Assembly: GCA_945874355.1 (NCBI GenBank)
Contig: CAMCGB010000001.1
Location: forward strand, 124,001 to 188,000
From: an uncultured Bacteroides sp.
GTDB taxonomy: Bacteria > Bacteroidota > Bacteroidia > Bacteroidales > UBA932
Reading direction: 5' to 3'
Length of the DNA stretch: 64,000 bases
Below the pieces are notes generated by a model, which searched no databases, was not told the DNA's origin, and worked only from the letters and a program-made list of their open reading frames with translations. How positions within the stretch are numbered: the stretch's first letter is position 1; the number at the start of each line of letters is the position of its first letter. Position numbers and translations under genes: made by a program. Shown one piece after another: positions 7,885 through 16,265 of the stretch.

Positions 7885-9135
7885 TTATCTCTTAGAGGTT
7901 ACTTCCTTCTCATACTTGAGAACGTCAGCCATATAAGCCTCTCCTACAGGCACATCGTTGCGTACGCAGAACTCGTCGTAAACGGCATTCCAAGGAAGGG
8001 CCTTGCACTCCTCAACAAGGGCGAGGGTCTCGAAGGTGCGTCCCTCAAGCTCGTACTTGCTGATGGTCTCCTTCGGCTCGAGCAGGGCCTTGAGCATGCA
8101 CTTCTGGGCTGCGCGGGAACCGATGACATAAGCACCGATACGGTTGATCGATCCGTCGAAATAGTCGAGACCGTAGTGAACGCGGTCAAGAGCATTTGCG
8201 CGAACAATCTCGGAGAAGAGTTCCTGGGTCATGTCATCCATAATTGTCACGTGGTCAGAGTCCCAACGGATAGGGCGTGAAACGTGGAGCATGAGTTCGG
8301 GAACGAATGCGAGAACGCCGGAAACCTTGTCGGCAGGAACCTCGGTGGGATGATAGTGACCGGTGTCGATGGTCAGAATCTTGTTGTTCTTGGCGGCGTA
8401 GGCGGTGTAGAAGTCGTGGGAACCTACAGTGAAGCTCTCAAGACCGATACCGAATACCTTACCCTCGATGCAGTCCTTCATATACTTTTTATCCTCGGCG
8501 AAAATCTCGTCAAGGCTCTTCTTCAGGGTTTCGCGATAGAGCATATGGTTGACAGACACGTCCTTGCATCCGTCGTGAACCCATACGTTCATGATGCAGG
8601 GGTCGTCCTGGGCCTTACCCATAGCGTCGGCGATGTCGCGGCAGCGCTTGGTATGCTCAACCCAGAACTTGCGGATGTCCTCATTGGGGTTGGCAAGAGA
8701 GAGATTACCGCTCTTGGGATGAGAGAAAGATGAAGAGTTGAAGTCGAGCTTGGTGTTGTTCTCCTTTGCCCAGTCAATCCAGCTCTGGAAGTACTCCACG
8801 GTAACCTCGTCGCGGTCAACTACCTTGCCCTGGAAATCTCCGTAAATCTCGTGAAGGTTCAGACGGTGGGTACCGGGGATGAGGCTCTTTGCCTTGAGTA
8901 TGTCAGAGCGGAGCTCATCGATGTTGCGTGCGGCTCCGGGATAGTTTCCGGTAGACTGGATACCTCCTGAGAGGGCTCCTGCCTGAACCTCGAATCCCTT
9001 TACGTCGTCTGCCTGCCAGCAGTGCATTGAAAGGTGGAAATTCTGGAGCTGCTCGAGAACTTTCTCGGTGTCGACGCCGATGGCGGCATAGCGCTCTTTG
9101 GCGATAGCATACGCTTTGTTAACTGATTCTTTCAT
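7885..9135 (-). CDS. rhaA: L-rhamnose isomerase
   Basis: A 416-residue cytoplasmic isomerase converting L-rhamnose to L-rhamnulose, close to the roughly 419-residue E. coli RhaA. Characteristic stretches are LHEIYGDFQGK, WIDWAKENNTKLDFN, TIDTGHYHPTE and HVSRPIRWDSDHV; their His, Asp and Glu residues belong to the Mn/Zn-bound active site of the family. It lies between rhaB (6 bp upstream) and rhaT (4 bp downstream) in one operon. The ATG at 9133-9135 is used (MKESVNKAYAIAKERY). Assignment is secure. Confidence 0.97.
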   Translation of the reverse strand: MKESVNKAYAIAKERYAAIGVDTEKVLEQLQNFHLSMHCWQADDVKGFEVQAGALSGGIQSTGNYPGAARNIDELRSDILKAKSLIPGTHRLNLHEIYGDFQGKVVDRDEVTVEYFQSWIDWAKENNTKLDFNSSSFSHPKSGNLSLANPNEDIRKFWVEHTKRCRDIADAMGKAQDDPCIMNVWVHDGCKDVSVNHMLYRETLKKSLDEIFAEDKKYMKDCIEGKVFGIGLESFTVGSHDFYTAYAAKNNKILTIDTGHYHPTEVPADKVSGVLAFVPELMLHVSRPIRWDSDHVTIMDDMTQELFSEIVRANALDRVHYGLDYFDGSINRIGAYVIGSRAAQKCMLKALLEPKETISKYELEGRTFETLALVEECKALPWNAVYDEFCVRNDVPVGEAYMADVLKYEKEVTSKR

Positions 9136-9141
9136 TGTAGA

Positions 9142-10563
9142 TTATTTGTTTGAAGGATAATATTCTTTGAGTTCGACGGAGTTCGCCACGATGGCTCTCA
9201 TCTCGGGAAGGGTCTTTACCAGACCTTCGCTCTTGATCTGGAGCAGGACGTTGCCAAGGGCGGTGCCTTCGGTAGGGCCGCAGATTACGGGCATTCCGAG
9301 GGCGTCGGCAGTAAACTGCATAAGGTGCTTGTTCTTTGAGCCGCCGCCGATTACGTGCAGCCTCTTGATGGGGTGGGGTGACATCTCCTGGAGGAGGTTA
9401 ATGATGGTGGTGTAGCGGTGCGCAAGGCTCTTGTAGATGCACCTGATGTACTCTGCAGGGGTCTTGGGCGCTATCTGTCCGGTCTTCTCGCAGTACTCGT
9501 CGATGGCCTTGGTCATGGAAACGGGGTGGGCGAACGAAGGATCGTCAGGGTTGATGATGGAAGCGAAATTGGTAGTCTCGCACAGGGCGGTAAGGGGTCC
9601 TATCTCCTCGGGAACATCCTTGAACTCCTTGCGGCTCTGCTCGAAGAGCCACAGTCCGCAGATGTTCTTCAGGAATCGGGTAGTGCCCTCGATGCCTCCT
9701 TCATTGGTGAAGTTCTGGCGGAAGCTCTCGTCGGTGATGATGGGAACTTTGGACTCGATACCCATAAGGGACCAGGTGCCGCAGCTCAGGTATGCAAACT
9801 CCTCGTCTTCGGCGGGCACTGCGGCCACGGCCGATGCGGTGTCGTGGGCGGCGATGGCAACCACCTTCACATCCTCACCTATGCCTGTCTGCTCCCTAAT
9901 CTGCTCGGTCAGAGAACCGATAACCGTGCCGGGCTGGGTCATGGGGCCGAACTGCTCCCTCTTGAGACCAATGCTCATCAGAAGGTCCTTGTCCAGGTCG
10001 CCCGTATTGGGGTTGAGCATCTGGGAAGTGGAAGCCACGGTGTACTCGCATATAGCCTTGCCGGTGAGCATATAAATCAGGGCGTCCGGGATGAAGAGAA
10101 TCTTGTCGGCGTGCTCGAATGCCGTGCATCCGTTGTGCCTGAGGGTGTCGAGCTGGAAGAGGGAGTTGAAATCCATAAACTGGATGCCGGTCTTGTCATA
10201 GACCTCCCTTTTGTCGTGCATCTTCATATAACGGTCGATGGCGCCGTCGGTGTGGGGGTCGCGGTAGCAGTAAGGCAGACTCAGCAGCTGTCCGTCCTTG
10301 CCGAAGAATGCGAAGTCGCAGCCCCAGGTGTCTATTCCGATGGACTCGATTTTGATGCCTTCGTCAACAGTCTTCTTGATGGCTGTGATGATTTCGTTGT
10401 ACAGGGCGGGCAGGTCCCAGAAAAGATGGCCTCCGAGAGGAATCATCGGGTTCTTGAATCTGGTGAGCTCGTTCATCTCGACCTTTGTGCCGTCATAGGA
10501 AGCCACTATGGTCCTTCCGCTGGTAGCGCCCAGATCGACTGCTAGATAGTTCTTGATAGACAT
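9142..10563 (-). CDS. rhaB: Rhamnulokinase
   Basis: A 473-residue FGGY-family kinase that phosphorylates L-rhamnulose to L-rhamnulose 1-phosphate. The N-terminal phosphate-binding segment AVDLGATSGRT, the GIDTWGCDFAF strand, AAHDTASAVAAVP and the C-terminal GGGSKNKHLMQFTADAL are RhaB features. It is the first gene of rhaBAT and has a good -7 box on its strand at 10611-10618, giving a leader of about 40-45 nt. The next pathway enzyme, rhamnulose-1-phosphate aldolase, is not found in the window, nor is an AraC-type rhamnose regulator. Those functions must be encoded elsewhere or replaced. Confidence 0.96.
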   Translation of the reverse strand: MSIKNYLAVDLGATSGRTIVASYDGTKVEMNELTRFKNPMIPLGGHLFWDLPALYNEIITAIKKTVDEGIKIESIGIDTWGCDFAFFGKDGQLLSLPYCYRDPHTDGAIDRYMKMHDKREVYDKTGIQFMDFNSLFQLDTLRHNGCTAFEHADKILFIPDALIYMLTGKAICEYTVASTSQMLNPNTGDLDKDLLMSIGLKREQFGPMTQPGTVIGSLTEQIREQTGIGEDVKVVAIAAHDTASAVAAVPAEDEEFAYLSCGTWSLMGIESKVPIITDESFRQNFTNEGGIEGTTRFLKNICGLWLFEQSRKEFKDVPEEIGPLTALCETTNFASIINPDDPSFAHPVSMTKAIDEYCEKTGQIAPKTPAEYIRCIYKSLAHRYTTIINLLQEMSPHPIKRLHVIGGGSKNKHLMQFTADALGMPVICGPTEGTALGNVLLQIKSEGLVKTLPEMRAIVANSVELKEYYPSNK

Positions 10564-10610
10564 TTGCGATTGTTATTTTAGTGTTTTACTCGTATGCAAG
10601 TGCATTTCTA

Positions 10611-10618
10611 CAAAAATA
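10611..10618 (-). promoter_or_regulatory. -7 box of the rhaBAT promoter
   Basis: CAAAAATA on the plus strand reads TATTTTTG on the minus strand, a match to TAnnTTTG. It lies 12 bp from the divergent box at 10631, so the two promoters overlap back to back. Confidence 0.55.
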
Positions 10619-10630
10619 CTCAAAATTCTT

Positions 10631-10638
10631 TATATTTG
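10631..10638 (+). promoter_or_regulatory. -7 box of the DUF4861-like gene, very short leader
   Basis: TATATTTG matches the consensus exactly and ends only 7 bp before the ATG at 10646. A transcript from it would have almost no untranslated leader. Confidence 0.6.
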
Positions 10639-10645
10639 CAGTGCT

Positions 10646-11506
10646 ATGGTACAAAATTATTTTTCTGCAGTCGCAGCCGCCGCAGTGCTGCTGCTCTGTT
10701 CAAATGCTGCCGCCCAGAGTGCGAGCAGCCTTTTCTGGCGCGCTGACAGCGTGCAGGTCAAGGAGATAGTCTCCGACAAGGCTGTCCAATACAATTTCGT
10801 CGGCCATCACGGTCCCGCAGTAGAGAACTCGCACTGCGCCCTGAGGCTTTATTTCAATGACAGCGGGGCCATCGATGTGTATTCGAAGAGCGGAAAGCAG
10901 ATGGAGCTGCTCAAGTATCTGTGGTATCCTACCGAGAAACAGCAGCAGGAAGAGGGCGCGGGCTGCGACGAATATCTTGTGGGCAGGACAGTCGGCCTCG
11001 GAGGAATTGCCCTCTGGGATGGGGAGAAGGAAGTCAAGCTGGTCGCCACAAAGGGCCGCACAGCCAGAGTGGGGCAGACCAAGGGCGGAAGCTATGCCGA
11101 AATCATCGCCTATGGAGTTGAGTATATGGGAGATTTGGTAGATGTGTCGATTCGCGTGGACGTGTCCGACAAGAGCCGCGTGGCTACCGTAAGCGCCAGG
11201 GAGCTGAACGGGAAGAAGGTGCAGTTCCTCACCGGAGTCAATTTCCAGAAGGGAGAGGAGGTGATTTACGGCAAGAAGTATATCGCCGTCTGGGGAGTGC
11301 ATCCCGCAGATGTATCCGCTTCACCTTCACCCCTGGGAGCGGGAATGTGGTTCAAACCTTCCAAGTTCGAGAGCGTTGAAAAGACAGGCGATATGGTAAG
11401 AATCATCAGCAAGAAGGCTTCATCGATATCAACCAGGATCGTCGCTGCATCTACAAAAGAAGAAGAACTTGACACCAGGGACAAGTTCTTCGAGTATATG
11501 AGATAG
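10646..11506 (+). CDS. Secreted DUF4861-like protein
   Basis: A 286-residue exported protein. The ATG at 10646 is chosen because a signal peptide follows at once (MVQNYFSAVAAAAVLLLCSNAAAQ); an upstream in-frame start would overlap the promoter. The mature part (FVGHHGPAVENSHCALRLYF, KYLWYPTE, VGRTVGLGGIALWDG) resembles the DUF4861 family as I recall it, which often sits in pectin-utilisation loci of Bacteroidetes. No catalytic residues can be named and the biochemical role is unknown. Its neighbours (rhaBAT divergently, GH97 convergently) place it in rhamnogalacturonan use. The family call is from pattern memory only. Confidence 0.6.
   Translation: MVQNYFSAVAAAAVLLLCSNAAAQSASSLFWRADSVQVKEIVSDKAVQYNFVGHHGPAVENSHCALRLYFNDSGAIDVYSKSGKQMELLKYLWYPTEKQQQEEGAGCDEYLVGRTVGLGGIALWDGEKEVKLVATKGRTARVGQTKGGSYAEIIAYGVEYMGDLVDVSIRVDVSDKSRVATVSARELNGKKVQFLTGVNFQKGEEVIYGKKYIAVWGVHPADVSASPSPLGAGMWFKPSKFESVEKTGDMVRIISKKASSISTRIVAASTKEEELDTRDKFFEYMR
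11451..11491 (-). terminator. Terminator of GH97, inside the convergent gene
   Basis: A perfect 10-bp stem GAAGAACTTG/CAAGTTCTTC (11462-11471 with 11482-11491) with a 10-nt loop is followed on the minus strand by TTCTTTTG. It sits within the 3' coding end of the DUF4861-like gene. Confidence 0.6.
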
Positions 11507-11510
11507 AGTT

Positions 11511-13433
11511 TTATTCCAGAATCAGCACGGCTCCGTCGTCTTTCGGGATGACGAGCCGTTTTTCTTTGCCGCTGGAGTTCTTGAGACTGCCTTTCTCCGT
11601 GTAGAGAGCAGTCGTGACAGAGGCTCCGACAGCCTTTTCTATCTGTTTGATTTCCAGCGTTAAACCCTCATTGCCGGCATTGATGGCTCCAATATACCAT
11701 TTATCTCCCGAACGCCTTGCGATGACGGCCCACTTGCCGGGGTAGCCTCCAAGGCAGCGTACGTCGTCCCAGAGGGTCGGGACTTCTTTCATAAAGCTGA
11801 TTGCCTGACTTGGAGCGTCTTCGAGATTATTCGGAGCGAGGGCGAAGTTCTGTACCGGATTCTGGAACACGACCGCCGTCGCGAGCTGGAATGCGTCGCT
11901 GGTGCGTCTGATGCTGCCCCTTACCTTTCCCTTAGAGTCTGGCATCTCATTGCTTCTGGAGAGCCTCTTGTTCAGGAATGTGCCTCCGAACTCCATGCAT
12001 CCGACAGCGTTCCGTATAAACGGATGAAGACAGGCGCTCTGAGCCTCTATGTCGCAGTCGTACTGGTTGAACACCAGGTTCTCGCTTGCCCTGACAGCCT
12101 CGCTTCCGACATAATTGGGATACATCTTCTCCCAGCCTCTGGGTAGGGTGCAGCCGTGGAAAATGACCATCAGTCCGTGGTCGTCCGCGTCGCTCAGTAT
12201 GCTCTCGTACAGGCGTATAGTCTCCTGCTTGTCTCCGCCGAAAAAGTCCACCTTGATGCCTTTGACCCCTATGCTCCGAAGCCAGCGCATCTCCTTTTTG
12301 CGTTTGATGGGGTCGCACATTATGTCCGTGGGGCTTTGCTCGATGTCGTTCCACCAGCCGCTCGAAGAGTACCACATAAACAGATTCACTCCTTTCGACG
12401 CTGCGTAGGAGCTCAGAACCTCGATTCTTTCCCGGCCTATGGTCTTGTCCCAGAATGCATCCACCAGGCAGTAGGGATATCCCAGCTCTGAAGCCAGATC
12501 CACAAAAGCCACCTGGTCGTCGTAGTTGATGCTGGCGTCCTGCCAGAGTATCCAGCTCCAGGTGCTTTTGCCCGGAGCGTAATCGCAGTTGGCGGGGTAT
12601 TTCTGCTCCGGAAGGTCGAAAGTTATGGTACTTTGGGCTATAGAACTGATATCAGGGCTCACGGTGAGCGTTCTCCAGGGAGTGCTTCCGGGCAGAGCGA
12701 AGGCGGGCTCAACTGTGCCGTTGCCGTTGTTCTCTTCCATCATAGGGAAGGCGATACTGTAGCTTCCGTCTTGATAGTCAGACAGATGGCTCCCGCAGTA
12801 CGAGCCGTCCACGCCGGTCTCGCTCACCAGGACCCATACTCCGGAACCTGTTCTGAAAAGGCAGGGGAAAGTGAAGCCGTGGCCGAATTCGGAGCCCGTA
12901 CCCACTTTGGCTTCAAGAGAGTAGAACTCCTCGTAACTGGGTTTTGTGCGTTTCCAGCCGACCATCGCATCGCTCTGCGGGCAGAGCCAGCTCAGGCTCC
13001 CTTTAGGGAAACTGAAAGAGCTCAGCTCCTGCATCACCCTGATGCTGCCCCTCTCCTTGAACCTTTGAACAGTGTAGCGGAAGGCCGCGTCGGTGTTCGA
13101 AAGCTGCCATTCGATATCCATCTTTGCCCCTTCATTATTCTGAAAATGAAGAATATAGCGCTTTGCCTGGTAGTCAACTTCAGACTTCTTGATGGTTTTC
13201 AGGGAGTAGTTTACCATTACATCTTTCTGCTCTGATCCGAGGAATTCCAGGGTGCTGAAATCGGTAAAGTCAGCTTTGAGGCCAAGGCGGCTGAAAGGCA
13301 TCACCTCTGCGTTGTCATAGCTGATGCTGTAGCCTGTGAAGCCTTCAGAAGAAGTCTCTATGTTCACATTGAGCCTGCCGTCAGGACTGCTCAATACGGC
13401 AAGCGAAACAAGTAGGGAAAACAGAAGATTCAT
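11511..13433 (-). CDS. GH97 family glycoside hydrolase, retaining type
   Basis: A 640-residue exported enzyme with an N-terminal signal (MNLLFSLLVSLAVLSS). The order is a GH97 N-terminal beta-sandwich (about 20-260), a TIM barrel from about 290 (WSWILWQDASINYDDQV, GYPYCLVDAFWD) and a C-terminal domain. The retaining subgroup uses an aspartate after strand 4: here IKVDFFGGD, D396. Asp at that place with GSEAVRASEN (E445) fits alpha-galactosidase-type rather than SusB-type inverting GH97 members. Likely substrate: alpha-galactosides or another alpha-linked side chain of pectin in the periplasm. It starts 7 bp after the CE7-like gene on the same strand (operon) and converges on the DUF4861-like gene with 4 bp between. 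Confidence 0.88.
   Translation of the reverse strand: MNLLFSLLVSLAVLSSPDGRLNVNIETSSEGFTGYSISYDNAEVMPFSRLGLKADFTDFSTLEFLGSEQKDVMVNYSLKTIKKSEVDYQAKRYILHFQNNEGAKMDIEWQLSNTDAAFRYTVQRFKERGSIRVMQELSSFSFPKGSLSWLCPQSDAMVGWKRTKPSYEEFYSLEAKVGTGSEFGHGFTFPCLFRTGSGVWVLVSETGVDGSYCGSHLSDYQDGSYSIAFPMMEENNGNGTVEPAFALPGSTPWRTLTVSPDISSIAQSTITFDLPEQKYPANCDYAPGKSTWSWILWQDASINYDDQVAFVDLASELGYPYCLVDAFWDKTIGRERIEVLSSYAASKGVNLFMWYSSSGWWNDIEQSPTDIMCDPIKRKKEMRWLRSIGVKGIKVDFFGGDKQETIRLYESILSDADDHGLMVIFHGCTLPRGWEKMYPNYVGSEAVRASENLVFNQYDCDIEAQSACLHPFIRNAVGCMEFGGTFLNKRLSRSNEMPDSKGKVRGSIRRTSDAFQLATAVVFQNPVQNFALAPNNLEDAPSQAISFMKEVPTLWDDVRCLGGYPGKWAVIARRSGDKWYIGAINAGNEGLTLEIKQIEKAVGASVTTALYTEKGSLKNSSGKEKRLVIPKDDGAVLILE
11527..11563 (+). 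terminator. Terminator of the DUF4861-like gene, inside GH97
   Basis: The stem ACGGCTC/GAGCCGT (11527-11533 with 11553-11559) is extended by GTCGTC/GATGAC with one wobble and a bulge, then TTTTTC. It begins about 20 bp after the stop at 11506, in the 3' coding end of GH97. Confidence 0.55.
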
Positions 13434-13440
13434 ATCGCTG

Positions 13441-14745
13441 TCAGTTTAAATTGTCAAGCAACCAGAGGCACTGCCGGTAAACCGTCGTCTCGCTGGCCCA
13501 ATGCTCGTTTATGGGAGCTATCAGGCTCTCTTTGGGGCAGTTGAGTGTGTTCCATACCGCATACGAGGTGGTGGGAGGGCAGGTGTCGTCGTTGTAGCCC
13601 CAGGTCATATAGACTTTTGCAGTGATGTGACGGGCAAAGTTGACGACATCGTAGTATTCAAGAGTCCTTACAACTTCGTCAGTCAGCCTGTCTGCGCTAG
13701 TCTCTTTGAAAGGATAGCCTCCTGTTCTCCCCTTTACCCTGTAGGCCGCCATATCGGCCAGCGCCGGATAATTGACTATGCAGTGGGTCACCCTGCTGTC
13801 GAGACCTGAAGCCACCAGGCTGAGTGCGCCTCCCTGGCTTCCGCCCTGCATCACAACATTCTTTCCGTCCCATTCGGGAAGGGAAGTAAGCATATCAAGA
13901 GCTTTGATCAGGGACACATACACGTGCTTCATATAGTAGGAATCCTTATCCTCAATGCCATTGTAAAGGTAACCGTTCACAGCATCGCCGAAGGCCGCAG
14001 AAATGTCCGAGTAGGTCTTCTCGTCAAGCCTCGGATCCAGACCGTGAATCTCCATCTCGAAGCGTATGCAGCCGTTCTCCGGGTAGAAGCGGAACCTGAG
14101 GGGGTTCCTTATGGGCTTGATGCCGGCTCCAGGAGGGCAAAGCACCACCGGGCAGGAGCCTTTCTTTGCGTTCTTGGGGTAGGAAAGATAGCCGTACACG
14201 CTGTGGGTGCGGTCTACCGAGAGTTTTACCAGATAGCAGTCGATTTTGTCGCTGCTCAGCTCGGGAACATACTCTTTGGTATAGTTCAGGGGATATTTTT
14301 CGGCCTCTTTGATGTTCCGCTGCCAGAAAGAAAGGAAGTCCGAAGGCTCTTTTACCAGAGGCTCGATTCTGTCCACTCCGAATCCGAGCTTGATGTGATG
14401 GCGGTAGCTTGTCCCGTCCACTACGGTCTTGAGCCTGAGGTCCCTGAAACCGGGAGTTTTCTTTGTCCCGATATCGAGTGTAGCCCTTCCGCCGCGAAGC
14501 TGAAGTTTGCCCTTGCGGTCGGCTTCGAGCATATCGTTCGCTATCTCGTATTCTACTTCGGCATCGCGCGGAATGCCATACTTGTAAAACTGGATTTCAA
14601 CCTTCGCTCTCTCGGAGCACTCATATAGCCAGTCGGGGTGGTCGGGAACCGTAACCCACAGATAATCCGCCTTGTCGGGGTAGTTGCCCGCAGTGAGGGC
14701 TATCGCGCTCAGAGCGGCACAGAGAATGGTTATCAGCTTTTTCAT
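13441..14745 (-). CDS. CE7-like acetyl esterase (acetyl xylan esterase/cephalosporin deacetylase family)
   Basis: A 434-residue exported alpha/beta hydrolase. Residues 1-20 are a signal peptide. A beta-rich N-terminal domain of about 120 residues precedes the hydrolase domain. The nucleophile elbow is GGSQGG (S303), the acid lies in WGYNDDTCPP (D386 or D387) and the base in INEHW (H415), which is the CE7/AXE1 arrangement. Such enzymes remove acetyl groups from oligosaccharides; beside GH28 and GH97 genes the likely target is acetylated pectin. It is the first gene of a two-gene unit with GH97. A near-consensus minus-strand box TATATTCG (14758 to 14751) lies just ahead of the ATG, so its leader may also be very short. 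Confidence 0.85.
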   Translation of the reverse strand: MKKLITILCAALSAIALTAGNYPDKADYLWVTVPDHPDWLYECSERAKVEIQFYKYGIPRDAEVEYEIANDMLEADRKGKLQLRGGRATLDIGTKKTPGFRDLRLKTVVDGTSYRHHIKLGFGVDRIEPLVKEPSDFLSFWQRNIKEAEKYPLNYTKEYVPELSSDKIDCYLVKLSVDRTHSVYGYLSYPKNAKKGSCPVVLCPPGAGIKPIRNPLRFRFYPENGCIRFEMEIHGLDPRLDEKTYSDISAAFGDAVNGYLYNGIEDKDSYYMKHVYVSLIKALDMLTSLPEWDGKNVVMQGGSQGGALSLVASGLDSRVTHCIVNYPALADMAAYRVKGRTGGYPFKETSADRLTDEVVRTLEYYDVVNFARHITAKVYMTWGYNDDTCPPTTSYAVWNTLNCPKESLIAPINEHWASETTVYRQCLWLLDNLN

Positions 14746-14769
14746 AGTTGCGAATATAGTAAAAAAAGC

Positions 14770-14777
14770 TAAATTTG
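14770..14777 (+). promoter_or_regulatory. -7 box of the SGNH-CE4/GH28 unit
   Basis: TAAATTTG, an exact TAnnTTTG match, about 40 bp before the ATG at 14818. It probably drives both the fusion esterase and the GH28 gene. Confidence 0.55.
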
Positions 14778-14817
14778 CGGACGCACAATAACCGACAATA
14801 ACTATACTATTTCCGAA

Positions 14818-16242
14818 ATGAAACGCAGTATTATTCTTTCACTGGCCCTTGCGGCTCTTTGTCCTGTTTTTGCTTTGGCCCAGGAATTCATCCCGAGCCA
14901 GTGGCAGGGCCGCAGGGTTGCATTCCTCGGGGACTCGATTACGGACCAGAGGCAGATAGGCTCGACCAATAATATCTATTGGAATGACCTTCAGAAGATT
15001 CTGGGCATAGAGCCTTATGTGTACGGCATCAGCGGCCACAGGATGAACCAGATTATAGGTCAGGCCGAAAAACTGGAAGCCGAGCACGGGCAGGATGTGG
15101 ATGCCATAATAGTATTCATAGGCACCAACGACTATAACGGGTCCATACCTATGGGGGAGTGGTACACCCTTTCCGAGCAGACCACCATCGATGACGGCCC
15201 GAGGGAAGTGGTCCGCCTGCACAGGGAGTTCAACTACGATATGAATACCTTCAAAGGCAGGGCCAACAACGTGATGCGCCACCTCAAGACCCATTATCCC
15301 GACAAGCAGATCATATTTATGACCCCCATCCACAGGGGCTATGCCCGCTTCAGCGACAAGAACATCCAGCCTCCCGAGTCCTTTGCCAACGAGTGCGGCC
15401 TGTTTATCGACGATTATGTCCAGGCCATTAGGGAGATGTCTTCAATATGGTCAGTGCCCCTTATTGACCTTTACTCCGACAGCGGACTGTATCCTGTGCT
15501 CGATGAGCATACCAGGTACTTCCGCAAGGCGGATACCGACCGTCTCCACCCCAACACTGCAGGCCAGTTGAGGATGGCCTATACAATTGCCTATAAGCTG
15601 CTTACGCTCCCCGCCTACTTCCCCAAGTATATAGCTCTCAGCTTCGACGACGGTCCTTCAGAAACAACGGAAAAGATACTCGACGTTCTGGAAGACAACT
15701 CCGTCAGGGCATCCTTCTTCGTGTTGGGCAAGAATATTGACCGCAAGGGAGAGAAGATCCTTTCAAGGGCCGTGTCCCTGGGCTGCGACCTTGAGAACCA
15801 TTCGACTTCACACAAACATATGTCCACTCTGGGCAAAGAGGAACTCCTGTCCGAAATCGAAACCACATCGGACAAGATTGAAAAGATATCCGGTACGCGT
15901 CCCCTGTTCTTCCGTCCTCCCTATATCGACCACAATCCCCTTATGCACGAAAGCATAGAGCAGGTGTTCATCTCGGGGCGCAGCTGCCAGGACTGGAAAA
16001 AGGAAGTCAGCGCTGAGCAAAGGCTTGAGACTCTGCTCGGAACGGTGCAGGACGGAGACATTATCCTGCTTCACGACTTCGGGGGCAATGATGCCACTGT
16101 CGAGGCCCTGCAGAAGTTCATCCCCGCAATGAAGGCAAGGGGTTTCGAGTTCGTTACCGTGCCTGAGCTGTTCGAGCGAAGGGGATATATACCTGCCGCC
16201 CACAACGGAAAGGTGTACAGGAACGTATATGAAATACAATAG
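14818..16242 (+). CDS. Bifunctional SGNH hydrolase-polysaccharide deacetylase (CE4) fusion
   Basis: A 474-residue exported protein (signal peptide to about residue 21) with two esterase domains. Residues about 30-260 form an SGNH/GDSL hydrolase: block I GDSITD (S40), GTND (N104), and DRLHP (D241, H244). Residues about 270-465 form a NodB deacetylase: SFDDGP (D277, D278), HSTSH (H328, H332) as the metal triad partners, RPPY (366-369) and LLHDF (H419). Both catalytic sets look intact, so the protein could remove two kinds of acyl group, for example O-acetyl esters on pectin or xylan. GH28 follows after 23 bp on the same strand. The exact substrate of either half cannot be read from sequence. 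Confidence 0.88.
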   Translation: MKRSIILSLALAALCPVFALAQEFIPSQWQGRRVAFLGDSITDQRQIGSTNNIYWNDLQKILGIEPYVYGISGHRMNQIIGQAEKLEAEHGQDVDAIIVFIGTNDYNGSIPMGEWYTLSEQTTIDDGPREVVRLHREFNYDMNTFKGRANNVMRHLKTHYPDKQIIFMTPIHRGYARFSDKNIQPPESFANECGLFIDDYVQAIREMSSIWSVPLIDLYSDSGLYPVLDEHTRYFRKADTDRLHPNTAGQLRMAYTIAYKLLTLPAYFPKYIALSFDDGPSETTEKILDVLEDNSVRASFFVLGKNIDRKGEKILSRAVSLGCDLENHSTSHKHMSTLGKEELLSEIETTSDKIEKISGTRPLFFRPPYIDHNPLMHESIEQVFISGRSCQDWKKEVSAEQRLETLLGTVQDGDIILLHDFGGNDATVEALQKFIPAMKARGFEFVTVPELFERRGYIPAAHNGKVYRNVYEIQ

Positions 16243-16265
16243 CTATACAAAACAAATAACCGCAA

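Noticed and set aside
9418..10545. Open frame of about 375 codons opposite rhaB
   Set aside because: Antisense shadow of an intact rhamnulokinase with no recognisable domain; similar frames opposite leuA, pyrG and lysC were dropped for the same reason.
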